Assembly: GCA_040219575.1 (NCBI GenBank)
Contig: JAVJSD010000140.1
Span: 1 to 64,000 of the forward strand
Source: JAVJSD01 sp040219575
GTDB lineage: Bacteria; Planctomycetota; Planctomycetia; Pirellulales; Pirellulaceae
Direction: 5' to 3'
DNA length: 64,000 nucleotides
The notes under the pieces: model-generated
Told to the model about the DNA's origin: nothing
The model's input: only the letters and a program-made list of their open reading frames with translations
Databases searched by the model: none
Program-made: the position numbers and the translations under genes
Part shown: piece after piece, positions 16,207-25,184 of the stretch
Numbering within the stretch: the first letter of the stretch is position 1
Layout: the number at the start of each line of letters is the position of its first letter

Positions 16207-18006
16207 CTACGACTTCAGCGTGTTGCGGAAGGGGTTGAACTGCACGTAGTGCAGATGCCGGTAGAGTTCGCACTCGCGGATCAGATCGGCGTGCGTTCCC
16301 TCGGCGAAGAGCTGGCCCTCGTGGAACAAATAGAGGTGGTCGAGACCGCGGAGCGTGGCGATGCGGGCGGGCAGGTAGACGACGGTGCGGCCGACCTCCG
16401 CGTCGTGCAGCGCGGCCGTGATGTCGGCGGCGGTCGTTTCGTCGAGGTGGCCGTCGGGCTCCTCGATCACCAGCAGCGAGGGATCGCGGACCAGCGCCCG
16501 CGCCAAGGCGATGCGAAACGCCTGTCCCACGTCGAGATGCAGTCCGTGCTCGCCGATCACCGACGAGAAGCCCTGCGGCAGCCGTTCAATGAACGCCAAC
16601 GCCCTTGCCTGCTGGGCCGCCTTGCGGACCTTGTCGGCGTCGAACCGCTCGTCGCCGCAGGAGATGTTCTCCATCACGCTGCCGGTGAACAGCATGCCCG
16701 AGGGCGCCGCCATGGCGGCCCGACTGCGGAGCGAATCGAGCGTGGCCTGGCGGATGTCGCGGCCGTCGAACAGGATCCGGCCGGCGGCCGGATCGTACAG
16801 CCGCACGAACAGCCCGGCCAATGCCGGCGGCGTCCGCTGGTCGCTGGCGATGACGCCCACGCGGCGGCCGGCCTCGATGGCGAGCGAGATCTCGTCGAGC
16901 AACTTGCGCCCGTCGCGATCGGCCAACGTCACGCGATCGAGTTCGATCTTGGCCGTCGGCGAGTCGAGCGGCTGGGCGTCGGGCTGCTGCCGCACGCTGG
17001 CGCGTCGTTCGAGATAGGTCAGGATTTCGCCGGCGGCCTCCTCGGCCTGGGGCATCTCCTTCCGCAGCCGATACAGACGTGAAATCGGAAACGCACTGGA
17101 GGCCAACGCCGCGGCGACAACCATCACCGGGGCGAAGCTGAGTTGCGACAGACCGATCACCAGCGTCAGCATGGCGGCGGCCAGCAGCACCAACAGCAGC
17201 AGCAACGGGCCCACACGAGCCAGGCTGACGCGGGCTCGCAGCATGGTCCGCTGGTACTCGTGCAGTCCCTGCTCGAACGGTTCGTTCTGGGCGCGGTCGA
17301 GCGCATAGCCGGCCGAGAGTGGAGAGAGCCGCAAGTCGTCGAGCAACGTGTCGTGCAGCGACTGGGCCTGCTCCTCGGCCTCCCGCGCCGCCTGTTGGCT
17401 GTGGAGCCGCAGGCCGCGATAGAGCAGCCACAGCGAGATCGCCAGCAGCACGGCGAAGATGGTCAGCGCTGCGTCGGCGGCGAGCGAAACCAGCAGCAAC
17501 GCCGCGATTCCGACCACCGCCCGCGGCACGGCCTGATACCAGGCCACGAGTCCCCGCCGCACGACTTCGGTCTTGTCGGTGAACAACTCTTCGGGACGCA
17601 GCCGCCGACCGCCGAGCAGGTCGCTGGCGCCGAGTTGGAATGCCTGAGAGTGGATGGCGGACTTCAATTCCGCAACGGCGGCCAGCGCCACGCGCTGCAC
17701 CTGCCGCGCGACAATCAATAGCGAGACGACCAACAGCAGGCCGACGCCCAGGCCGACGCCGATCAGCGTCAGCAGGCGGACGAATTCGCCCCCGGTGGCG
17801 GGCCAGCGTCCCGGTTGGGTCAGCAGGCCGAGAAACAGATCGGGCGACGGCTCATCTCGGCCGATGCGGAGGTGCACCAACAACCCGAAAACGGCGACCA
17901 GGCCCGGCGTGAGCAGCGCCGAAACGATGCTACCGGCGTACAGCAGCAGGCGGCCGGCGCGGTCGCGGCCGTAGCGGCGCGCGCGGTGAAAGGAAGACCC
18001 AGTCAT
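16207..18006 (-). CDS. ABC exporter-type half-transporter with degenerate ATPase motifs
   Basis: 599 residues from the ATG at 18006. The first ~340 residues hold the hydrophobic segments of an exporter-type membrane domain (around 17-46, 85-110, 165-205, 275-320). Residues about 365-590 are clearly an ABC nucleotide-binding domain by order and spacing: A-loop region, D-loop-like HLDE, and the strand layout TVVYLPARIATL. However, the Walker A lysine loop is replaced by ASDQRTPPAL, the signature LSGGQ reads LDVGQ, the Walker B aspartate is Glu (LLVIEEPD) and the switch histidine is Ala (PARIATL). It can hardly hydrolyse ATP in the usual way. It may be a pseudo-ATPase partner. An ABC-2 permease is encoded 169 bases upstream on the same strand. 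Confidence 0.88.
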   Translation of the reverse strand: MTGSSFHRARRYGRDRAGRLLLYAGSIVSALLTPGLVAVFGLLVHLRIGRDEPSPDLFLGLLTQPGRWPATGGEFVRLLTLIGVGLGVGLLLVVSLLIVARQVQRVALAAVAELKSAIHSQAFQLGASDLLGGRRLRPEELFTDKTEVVRRGLVAWYQAVPRAVVGIAALLLVSLAADAALTIFAVLLAISLWLLYRGLRLHSQQAAREAEEQAQSLHDTLLDDLRLSPLSAGYALDRAQNEPFEQGLHEYQRTMLRARVSLARVGPLLLLLVLLAAAMLTLVIGLSQLSFAPVMVVAAALASSAFPISRLYRLRKEMPQAEEAAGEILTYLERRASVRQQPDAQPLDSPTAKIELDRVTLADRDGRKLLDEISLAIEAGRRVGVIASDQRTPPALAGLFVRLYDPAAGRILFDGRDIRQATLDSLRSRAAMAAPSGMLFTGSVMENISCGDERFDADKVRKAAQQARALAFIERLPQGFSSVIGEHGLHLDVGQAFRIALARALVRDPSLLVIEEPDGHLDETTAADITAALHDAEVGRTVVYLPARIATLRGLDHLYLFHEGQLFAEGTHADLIRECELYRHLHYVQFNPFRNTLKS

Positions 18007-18175
18007 CGAAGGAGTCGGTCCGTGTTGTGGAGGTCGTCCACAGCGAGCGGGCAGTAGCGATGCGCCGCGGGCTCGCTGCCGACCGCGGTCGTGGTCCGTG
18101 CCGCTTCCTCCCTGATCCACCAGCGGTTGGCTCGCGGCTCACCGTCGGGTGATTCCGCCGCCAACCGACGCGAAG

Positions 18176-19981
18176 TCAAGCCACGTCGCGATCTTCGAAA
18201 AGGACGAGCGCCAGCAACATGGCGAGAGTCACGTACATCATGCAGTATAACAAGGCCCAGCCCAGGTATTCGAGTGGAACGCTCGTTCCGCCCGAGACCG
18301 CCGCCTCGATATTGAAGTGGTCGAGCACCGGAAAGACGGTGGCGATCAGCTGACCGACGAATTTGACGGGCTCGAAATCGGCCACCGACGACTGCACGAT
18401 CAGCGGCGTGAGGTGCCCCAGCACGTAAATGCCGAAGCTGATCGAGAAGTTGGCCAGCATCGAGAGCCGGGTGGAGATCGCCACGCTGATGGCCGTCAGC
18501 ACGACGGTCTCCATGAAGGCCAGCGCCAGGCCCGGCACGATCCGCGTCATCTCGAAGTAGCAGTCCTGCCAGACCACGGCGTTGGCAGCGGTTTCGCGCC
18601 CGTCGTAGATCACCTTGTAGGAAACGACGAACAGGAACACCGTCCCCAGGATGATGAACATCAAGGCCACCGTCCACACGATGCCCAGGAACTTGCCCAT
18701 GATGAACTGAATGCGAGTGATCGGCTTGGAGAGCACGGTGAGGGCCGTGCGGCCTTCGATCTCCTCGGAGACCGAAGTGCCGGCCGCCCAAATCGCTTGA
18801 ATGATGCACAATACCAGCACCAGCTGCAGGCCGGTGTTCTTGAGCATCTTGATGTCTTCGCCGAAGGTGTGAAACGGCAGAAACAGGAAAAACAGCAGTA
18901 GGAAAATCCCCAGGCCGACCAGGATCAGAAACATGGGCTGGGCGATTTCCGAAATCGAGGTGGCCAGCGACACCGCCGACAGCCGCGGCATCCAGCTGCG
19001 CTGCACGAGGTACACCAGATACAGCAGCACCACGAAGAGGGCGGTGATGGGGATGATCTCGGCTTGAGGAAAGGGAGGCCGCGTTTCGATGGTCACTTCC
19101 AGCGTCGCGGGGCCCTCGCCCACGTTGCGAATGTACAACTGCTCGAACGTTCCTTCCGGCAACGGCGGACTGGTGGGAGATCCGCGCAGCCAGTGCACCC
19201 GTTGGTCGGCTCGAATGTCCATCGAGAACGTGCGATCCGCACCCTCGGCCGGTGTCGCGCCATCGCCATCCGCCGCCGCGGCGGATTTCGTGGAGACCTC
19301 GACCGGCTGGTCGGTTAGAAACGACATCCGCACGACTTCCTTGGTGACGGCGTCGACCGGCATGATCGATTCCGGCGGAGCTTCCCCGAGTTTGGGCGCC
19401 GGCAGATTGACGGTTTGGGTCGATTCGCCGACGTGGGGGAGCCGCATCACCGAGGCGAAGACTTCGCCCGGCGCCTCCAGCAGGATGGGCGACAGCAGCC
19501 CGACGAACGCCACGATCGACAACACGACCGAGATATGCAGCAGCACGCCCTCGCGCAGCGACAGCGGCACTTCGCTGACCGTCCGCCGCGAGACGAGCGT
19601 GATGATCGTCATGCCCAGCGCCGCGGCCAGCGGAATCAGCACCAGGTAGCTGAACGCCGTGTTGCGCAGGCCGACCACCGCCCCCTCATGGAACCAGCCG
19701 GCGAACGTGGGCAGCATCAGGGCCGTCATGCCGGCCAGCAGCGCCGCGCCGAGGCCCGCCAGCATGAACCAGCGGAGCGAACCACTCTCGGCGATTTCTC
19801 CCAGCGCGGGAATTCGCGACAGCGCCGCGCCCAGGCCCCACAGCACCAGCAAAATCACGAATCCGGTCAGAACGCCCACCCCCATCAGCGAAAGCGGCGT
19901 CAGCCAATTGACGATGAACTCGGGGAAAATGCGGAGGCTGTCGAGAAAGCCCAGCGGCAAGGCGGAAACATCGGGCGACAT
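18176..19981 (-). CDS. ABC-2 type permease, 601 residues
   Basis: A polytopic membrane protein with about ten hydrophobic segments. The N-terminal region (residues about 25-175) holds four, followed by a hydrophilic loop of about 130 residues (180-310) predicted to lie outside the membrane, then six more segments. The C-terminal half has the ABC-2 pattern: VSEEIEGRTALTVLSKPI followed by the segment FIMGKFLGIVWTVALMF, the hallmark of gliding/NosY-type permeases. It should act with an ATPase subunit; no ordinary ABC ATPase is in the window, only the degenerate one downstream. Start at 19981 is the first ATG of the frame. Confidence 0.9.
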   Translation of the reverse strand: MSPDVSALPLGFLDSLRIFPEFIVNWLTPLSLMGVGVLTGFVILLVLWGLGAALSRIPALGEIAESGSLRWFMLAGLGAALLAGMTALMLPTFAGWFHEGAVVGLRNTAFSYLVLIPLAAALGMTIITLVSRRTVSEVPLSLREGVLLHISVVLSIVAFVGLLSPILLEAPGEVFASVMRLPHVGESTQTVNLPAPKLGEAPPESIMPVDAVTKEVVRMSFLTDQPVEVSTKSAAAADGDGATPAEGADRTFSMDIRADQRVHWLRGSPTSPPLPEGTFEQLYIRNVGEGPATLEVTIETRPPFPQAEIIPITALFVVLLYLVYLVQRSWMPRLSAVSLATSISEIAQPMFLILVGLGIFLLLFFLFLPFHTFGEDIKMLKNTGLQLVLVLCIIQAIWAAGTSVSEEIEGRTALTVLSKPITRIQFIMGKFLGIVWTVALMFIILGTVFLFVVSYKVIYDGRETAANAVVWQDCYFEMTRIVPGLALAFMETVVLTAISVAISTRLSMLANFSISFGIYVLGHLTPLIVQSSVADFEPVKFVGQLIATVFPVLDHFNIEAAVSGGTSVPLEYLGWALLYCMMYVTLAMLLALVLFEDRDVA

Positions 19982-20080
19982 GGGGCGGGTCTACGGGGCG
20001 AGTATTGGTTAACGGGAATTCAAAACGTCGCTATTTTCGCACATTTGCCCCTCTTACGCTTCTGGCCTCTTGAGAGTTCG

Positions 20081-20350
20081 TCAGATTCGAACTTCGAACG
20101 TGAAAAACTCCCCCGTGTAGGGGCCGGTGTTGATATCCACGTCTTGAATGAAGTCGTCCATCACCTGCCGAACCGCGGCGACGAACCGTTTCAGTTCGTC
20201 GGCGGCGCCCTCGGCCACGAGTTCGACTTCGCCTGTCGGCAGGTTTTTCACGTAGCCGACGACATCGAATCCCCGCGCCGCGCGTTGGGTTTGGTAGCGA
20301 AAACCGACTCCCTGCACGCGTCCACGAAACAGGACCACGTGTCGCTGCAT
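20081..20350 (-). CDS. acyP: Acylphosphatase
   Basis: 89 residues from the ATG at 20350, the usual length of the family. It contains both signature patterns: G-R-V-Q-G-V-G-F-R (FRGRVQGVGFRYQ, catalytic Arg at the end) and G-Y-V-x-N-x-x-x-G-x-V-E (GYVKNLPTGEVEL, catalytic Asn). The enzyme hydrolyses acyl-phosphates such as acetyl phosphate and carbamoyl phosphate in the cytoplasm. Single gene; its start has no clear Shine-Dalgarno sequence. Confidence 0.95.
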   Translation of the reverse strand: MQRHVVLFRGRVQGVGFRYQTQRAARGFDVVGYVKNLPTGEVELVAEGAADELKRFVAAVRQVMDDFIQDVDINTGPYTGEFFTFEVRI

Positions 20351-20619
20351 TTCGGTCGACGGAGTCACAGGACTTCCCCATGACAGAGAAGGAGGCCGGG
20401 TGCACATCGGGCGTCCATTATAGACGCGTTGCTCGGCGTCTCTAGAGGCTCGTCAAACCTTAACCTGGCGAGGGACCGTAGTCGTTGCTGCCCGCAGGAC
20501 GGGCGCGATACGAGCGCCTTTGCGACGTAAGCCGCGAGCCCGGAAATTCGTTCGCGCGGCGTGTGAGCATTGCCGGAACCGCGCACGGCTTGTTTTCGGC
20601 CTACGATTTTTGCCTGTGC

Positions 20620-21621
20620 TCAGGCCTTGAGTTCGTAGATGGCCATCTTGGTGTGGCCGAAGGCGTAGATGGTGTCGAGCGCTTCGTTGAGGACCAGGTC
20701 GTGCACGTGCATCGCCGCTTTGTCCTGGTGGATGATCTTTTTCTTTTCGAGATCGAAGAACTTGATGAAGCCGCTGTTGTCGCCGCCGGCCGCCAGCAGC
20801 CAGTCGCCGTCGGGGTGGAACCGCAGATATTCGACAAGCCCCTTGTGCTCGTCGCCGGGGAACTCGTGTGTCTGCTCTCCCTTGCGCCAGTCGAAGATTT
20901 CGACTCGGGCCAGCGCGCCGAGGTGGTCGATGTTGCCGACCTGTCCCATGCCGCCCACCGCCAGCAGCGACCCATCGGGCGAAAAGGCGAGGCTGCGGAC
21001 GCCGCCGATCGAATGGATGCGGGCCTTGGGATCCCAGGTGTACATCGTGGGCGTTTCGAGCGTCGTGACCTCGTCGCCGGTGGCCGCCTCCCAGACGACG
21101 ACGTGGCCCACTTTGTCGGCCGTGGCGATGTACTTGCCGTCGGGCGAGATGGCGCTGGTGTACAGCATCGAGGGGAAGTGATTCGGCGTGCGCTGCTCGT
21201 GGCCGCGCAGCTCCCGGAGGAGCTTGCCGCTCTCGGCGTCCCACAGTTTGCAGACCATGTCGTCGGCGACGCTGACCAGCATCGTCGCATCAGGCGAGAT
21301 GCGGAGGCCGCGAATCCACTTGTCGTGCGCGTCGACCTTGCGCACGATCTCGCCGCTCTCGCGGTTGAACCAGATCAACTTGCCGTCGTACGAGCAGGAG
21401 ACGACGTTTTGCCCGGCGAGCACCACGCCGGTCACGTAGCTGTCGTGGCCGGCGAACGACTTCGGCTCGAGCTTGTCCTGCGAGAGGTCGAAATCGTACA
21501 CCTTGAAATCGGAGGCGCCGACGTACACGCGTGTGGAATCCGGCACGCGGGCAGCGCTGAACAGGATTTCACTCCGGCCGATTTCGGTGATCTTCTTCAG
21601 TTTATTGGGATCGGCAGCCAT
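20620..21621 (-). CDS. WD40 repeat protein, cytoplasmic
   Basis: 333 residues, no signal peptide. About seven WD40-type blades: FAGHDSYVTGVVLAG..., VDAHDKWIRGLRISPDATMLVSVADDMVCKLWD, LRGHEQ...TSAISPDGKYIATADKVGHVVVWE, SLAFSPDGSLLAVGG, YLRFHPDGDWLLAAGGDNSGFIKFFD. It is the last gene of a minus-strand set with DUF1549 and DUF1501 proteins, a constant planctomycete trio. The paired-hairpin repeat at 21665-21728 lies between this gene and the DUF1501 gene. A scaffold or interaction role is likely; nothing more can be said from the sequence. Confidence 0.93.
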   Translation of the reverse strand: MAADPNKLKKITEIGRSEILFSAARVPDSTRVYVGASDFKVYDFDLSQDKLEPKSFAGHDSYVTGVVLAGQNVVSCSYDGKLIWFNRESGEIVRKVDAHDKWIRGLRISPDATMLVSVADDMVCKLWDAESGKLLRELRGHEQRTPNHFPSMLYTSAISPDGKYIATADKVGHVVVWEAATGDEVTTLETPTMYTWDPKARIHSIGGVRSLAFSPDGSLLAVGGMGQVGNIDHLGALARVEIFDWRKGEQTHEFPGDEHKGLVEYLRFHPDGDWLLAAGGDNSGFIKFFDLEKKKIIHQDKAAMHVHDLVLNEALDTIYAFGHTKMAIYELKA

Positions 21622-21664
21622 GGCGGGGCCTTTTTCGATTGGATCGTGTGTCTCGGATGCTTCC

Positions 21665-21728
21665 GTAGCGGAACTCGCCAGAGTTCCGAGATTCGACTTC
21701 AGATCGGAAGTCTGGCGACTTCCGCTAC
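21665..21728. repeat. Paired-hairpin repeat R1 (REP/REPIN-like)
   Basis: Two hairpins, GGAACTC-GCCA-GAGTTCC and GGAAGTC-TGGC-GACTTCC, bracketed by GTAGCGGAA and TTCCGCTAC. The loops GCCA and TGGC are complementary to each other. Lies in the 122-base gap between the DUF1501 and WD40 genes. Confidence 0.85.
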
Positions 21729-21743
21729 CAGTTGCGAACGGCG

Positions 21744-23048
21744 TTAGGCGAGGACTTCCTTGATCGGCTTGATGCCGGGATTGACCAGCGGCACCGGCCG
21801 CGAACCGAGGTAGTATTCGTGATCGTGCGCGACGCCGAGGGCTTCGTAGATGGTGGCGAAAAGTTCACCGGCCCCGACCTCGCCGTCTTTCACCGTCTGG
21901 CCGTCCTCGTCGGTCTCGCCGTACACCGAGCCCCCTTTCACACCGCAACCGGTAAGCGACGAACTCCAGGCGCTGGCGAAGTGGTCGCGTCCCAGGCTGG
22001 CGTTGATCTTCGGCGTGCGGCCGAACTCCGCCAGCGTGATGACCAGCGTGTCTTGCAGCAGGCCGCGCTGCTCCAGGTCGTCCAGCAGGCCCGACATCAC
22101 GTGATCCAGTTCGGTGACCAGCTCCAGATGCGTTTCAAAGTTCTGGCCGTGGCTGTCCCACCAGGCCCGTGAGACCTTGACGAACGGCGTGCCGGCTTCG
22201 ATCAAGCGGCGGGCGATCATCGCCTGCTGCCCGAACAGCGTGGGGCCGTACAGGTCGTGCATCTGCTTCGGCTCATCGGAGGTGTCGAACAGTTTCTCGC
22301 TCGACATCAGTCCCGGCACGCGGGCGAAGGCCTCGCCGTGGCTGGCGAGCGTCGAGACGAGTCGGCCCTCTTCAAAGCGGTTGCTCAGCAGGCTGCGCAG
22401 TTCGCTTCGCTGGCGATGATCCGCGGCGCTGATCTGCTCCAACCGCGAGAGGTTCTCCGGCTTGCTCTCGGTGGTCAGGAACATCGGCTCGTAGCGGGCG
22501 CCGAGGAAGCCGGCCTGTCCGTAGGCGTTGCCGCGTCCTTCGGTGGCGGTGTAGAACGAAACGTAGTCGGGCGCCTGGGCGTTGGCGTTGCCCAATTCCC
22601 GCGCGACGACCGCGCCAAGATCGGGATACTTCACACTGGCCTCGTCGCGGCGGCCCAGGTGCATCAAGCGGGCGCCGCTGCCATGCGAGCCGTCTTTGGT
22701 GTTCAGCGAGCGCACGATGGCGGTGTGCTGCAGCCGCTGGGCCATCTTCGGCATCAGTTCCGAGATGTGGACGCCGGGCACGTTGGTCGGAATCGCGCGG
22801 TAGGGGCCGCCGGTGAGTCGACCGGGCTTGGGATCCCAGGTTTCGAGCTGACTGGCGCCGCCGGCCAGCCAGAGCAGGATGACATGCTTGCCGCGCCGCT
22901 TCAGCTCCGACGCCATGGCCGGCTGCTGGAGCATGTCGAGCGCGGTCATGTTGGCCGCGAAGGCGGTCGCCCCGGCCAATCCGCCGAGAAAACCACGCCG
23001 ACTGATCGGATGCTCCGCCGGATTGCAAAAGCCTCGTTGACGCGCCAT
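21744..23048 (-). CDS. DUF1501 family protein with Tat signal
   Basis: 434 residues. N-terminus carries a twin-arginine signal (ISRRGFLGGLAGATAFA), so it is exported folded. The body is the DUF1501 fold, a sulfatase/alkaline-phosphatase-like family recognisable by KHVILLWLAGGASQLETWDPKP, HTAIVRSLNTKDGSHG and VITLAEFGRTPK. AGGAG lies directly upstream of the start. In planctomycetes DUF1501 proteins are almost always encoded together with DUF1549/DUF1553 proteins, as here. The biochemical function of the pair is not established. Confidence 0.95.
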   Translation of the reverse strand: MARQRGFCNPAEHPISRRGFLGGLAGATAFAANMTALDMLQQPAMASELKRRGKHVILLWLAGGASQLETWDPKPGRLTGGPYRAIPTNVPGVHISELMPKMAQRLQHTAIVRSLNTKDGSHGSGARLMHLGRRDEASVKYPDLGAVVARELGNANAQAPDYVSFYTATEGRGNAYGQAGFLGARYEPMFLTTESKPENLSRLEQISAADHRQRSELRSLLSNRFEEGRLVSTLASHGEAFARVPGLMSSEKLFDTSDEPKQMHDLYGPTLFGQQAMIARRLIEAGTPFVKVSRAWWDSHGQNFETHLELVTELDHVMSGLLDDLEQRGLLQDTLVITLAEFGRTPKINASLGRDHFASAWSSSLTGCGVKGGSVYGETDEDGQTVKDGEVGAGELFATIYEALGVAHDHEYYLGSRPVPLVNPGIKPIKEVLA

Positions 23049-23078
23049 GGGGCTCTCCTGATGATCTTTCGATTTCTC

Positions 23079-23216
23079 GTAGCGGAACTCATCAGAGTTC
23101 CGCGGCGTTGGTTTCTCGTAGCGGAACTCGTGAGAGTTCCGAGAGGGTGGTCGTGGTCGGAAGTCTCACGACTTCCGCTACAGTTTGGTGGTCGGAAGTC
23201 TCACGACTTCCGCTAC
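23079..23216. repeat. Quadruple hairpin repeat R2 (REP/REPIN-like)
   Basis: Four hairpins in the order forward, forward, reverse, reverse: GGAACTC-ATCA-GAGTTCC (from 23079), GGAACTC-GTGA-GAGTTCC (from 23118), then GGAAGTC-TCAC-GACTTCC twice (ending 23181 and 23216). It looks like a nested or doubled version of the R1 unit. It fills most of the 176-base gap between the DUF1549 and DUF1501 genes. Confidence 0.88.
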
Positions 23217-23224
23217 CGTTTGGA

Positions 23225-24874
23225 TTAGTAGTTGAAGCGGTTTTCCGAGGCGGCGAGCAAGGCCCAGACGACTTGCCGAATCGCCGCCTCCCGTTGATCC
23301 TTTCGCTCGGCGAGGTAGGCGGTGAGTTGCTTGACCTCCTCGTCGTCGGCCGGGCGGGCGAAGACATTCAACACGGCCGTCTCGGCCAACTGCCGGTCGT
23401 CTTCGATGGTCTTCAGTTTGCCGACCAGCGAGTCGTTCGCGTCGCGCAGCAGGTCGTCGGCGATTCGCTCGCTGTTGCTCAGCAGCAGCGCCTCGGTGAC
23501 GCTCACCTGAAAGTCCTCGCGCGGCTGATCGAACAGCCGGGCGATCGAACTGGCGTTCTTCGCCACTCCGCCGGCCCGATTGTCGATGTCGTCCGACGTC
23601 ATCCCGGCTTCGAAATGATCGGGGCTCATGCTCCCCATCTTCAGCGTCGTGGCGTACTGGTTGGGCGACAGCGGACGCACCGTCATCACCGCGAACGTCG
23701 AATTGAGCGGCCGGCCTTCTCCCAGCCACCGGCTGGAGCGCGCGTACGCGTCGGACAGCACCAGGCCGCGGATCAGCCGTTTGAGGTCGTAGTTGTGGGC
23801 GATCAAGTCGCGCGCCAGCCAGTCCATCAGTTCCGGATGGCTGGGCGGATTCTCGGGATGCATCTGATCGATCGGCATCACCAGGCCGTTGCCGTAAAAG
23901 CGGTAGAAGAGATGGTTGACGATGGCCTTGGCGAAGAACTCCCGCTGGCTGACCTCGAGGGCGATCTCGACAAGCCGCTCGCGGCGGCTGTACTCGGCCG
24001 GCTGCGGCGCCTTCTTCTGCTTCTTGAGTTCCTCGAGCAGTTTCTTCTGGGCCTTCTTTTCCTCTTCACTGGGCGGCTCCATTTCCGGCTCCTCGAGCAC
24101 GGTGCCGGTGAGGAACATCAGCCGGGCGTCGCGCTTTTCGCCCGAGGGCGTCTGATAGCTCACGTCGCCGTACTCGTGTTCGCCGAGAAACCCGCCGTTG
24201 TCGAACGAGCGGTTGAAGAACGACTTCATGCCGTAGAAGTGGTTCTGCGTCCATTCCAGCACCAGCGGGTGATCGTGGCACTGCGCGCAGCTCACGTTCA
24301 CGCCGAAGAACACCACGCTCGTGTCGTTGACCAGCTTGTCGAGGTCGTCGATGCGGCCCTTCACGAATTGAATGGCGCCCTTTTGCTCCTGGTCGTCTTC
24401 CTGGCCGACGATCATTTCGCGGAACATCTGATCCCAGGGGCGGTTCTCGGCGAACGCTTCCTGGAGATAGTCGTTGAGGCTCATCTTCGTGCCGTACATC
24501 AACAACGTGTCGAACTCGTTGGCCTGGTGCCGCACGAAGGCGGGCGACTCCAGCAGCCGGTCGACGAGTTGCTCACGCTTGGCGGGCTCGTTCGATTCGG
24601 TGTACTGCCGCGCCTCGACGGCCGCCGGAATGCGGCCGACCAGGTCGAGCATCGTCCGCCGCTGCAGGTTCGCGTCGCTGGCGGGCGAGGCCGGCTGAAC
24701 GTTGAGCCGCTCCAGCTTGGCGTTGATGTAATGGTCGATCACTTCCGGAATCGAACGGTCGGCGGGCAACAGCGCGTCGTCGGCGCGCAGCGCTTCGCCC
24801 GGCGTGATCAAGGCTGCCAGCACGAGAGAGGCGATCGAGAGCGGGGCCAGCGCAATATTCCAACGGCGCTTCAT
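23225..24874 (-). CDS. DUF1549/DUF1553 family protein
   Basis: 549 residues with a signal peptide (MKRRWNIALAPLSIASLVLAALITPGEALRADD region). DUF1549 pattern near the start: IDHYINAKLERLNVQPASPAS, RRTMLDLVGRIPA. Around residues 190-200 there is SCAQCHDHP, a C-x2-C-H motif like a c-type haem site, usual in this family. DUF1553 pattern in the second half: HLFYRFYGNGLVMP, HPELMDWLARDLI, LVLSDAY. AAGGA precedes the ATG. First gene of the DUF1549-DUF1501-WD40 set. Likely periplasmic. Confidence 0.95.
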   Translation of the reverse strand: MKRRWNIALAPLSIASLVLAALITPGEALRADDALLPADRSIPEVIDHYINAKLERLNVQPASPASDANLQRRTMLDLVGRIPAAVEARQYTESNEPAKREQLVDRLLESPAFVRHQANEFDTLLMYGTKMSLNDYLQEAFAENRPWDQMFREMIVGQEDDQEQKGAIQFVKGRIDDLDKLVNDTSVVFFGVNVSCAQCHDHPLVLEWTQNHFYGMKSFFNRSFDNGGFLGEHEYGDVSYQTPSGEKRDARLMFLTGTVLEEPEMEPPSEEEKKAQKKLLEELKKQKKAPQPAEYSRRERLVEIALEVSQREFFAKAIVNHLFYRFYGNGLVMPIDQMHPENPPSHPELMDWLARDLIAHNYDLKRLIRGLVLSDAYARSSRWLGEGRPLNSTFAVMTVRPLSPNQYATTLKMGSMSPDHFEAGMTSDDIDNRAGGVAKNASSIARLFDQPREDFQVSVTEALLLSNSERIADDLLRDANDSLVGKLKTIEDDRQLAETAVLNVFARPADDEEVKQLTAYLAERKDQREAAIRQVVWALLAASENRFNY

Positions 24875-25184
24875 TGCGTCGTTCCTTTCGCAGGCATGAA
24901 TCTTTGGCGTGAAGACCGGCCGGAGGCGGAGAGAGGCGAACCGCCGGTTGGGGTGGGAAATCGCAACCGCCCATTATACAAAAACGGCACGGCGTGCAAA
25001 CATATGTACAGATTTCGATGAATTGCCGCGGGACCTCGCTTGCCGAAGCGCGTCGTGGTCAATAAGATGAGTGCTGATGGGGACTTGAGGCGAGGTGCAC
25101 CCCCAGCGCCGCCCCCCTCGACTCTCTCAACTCACGCCTGACGCCTCCCACCTTCCCTACCCGCCCACTGCTGAGGGTTTACCC

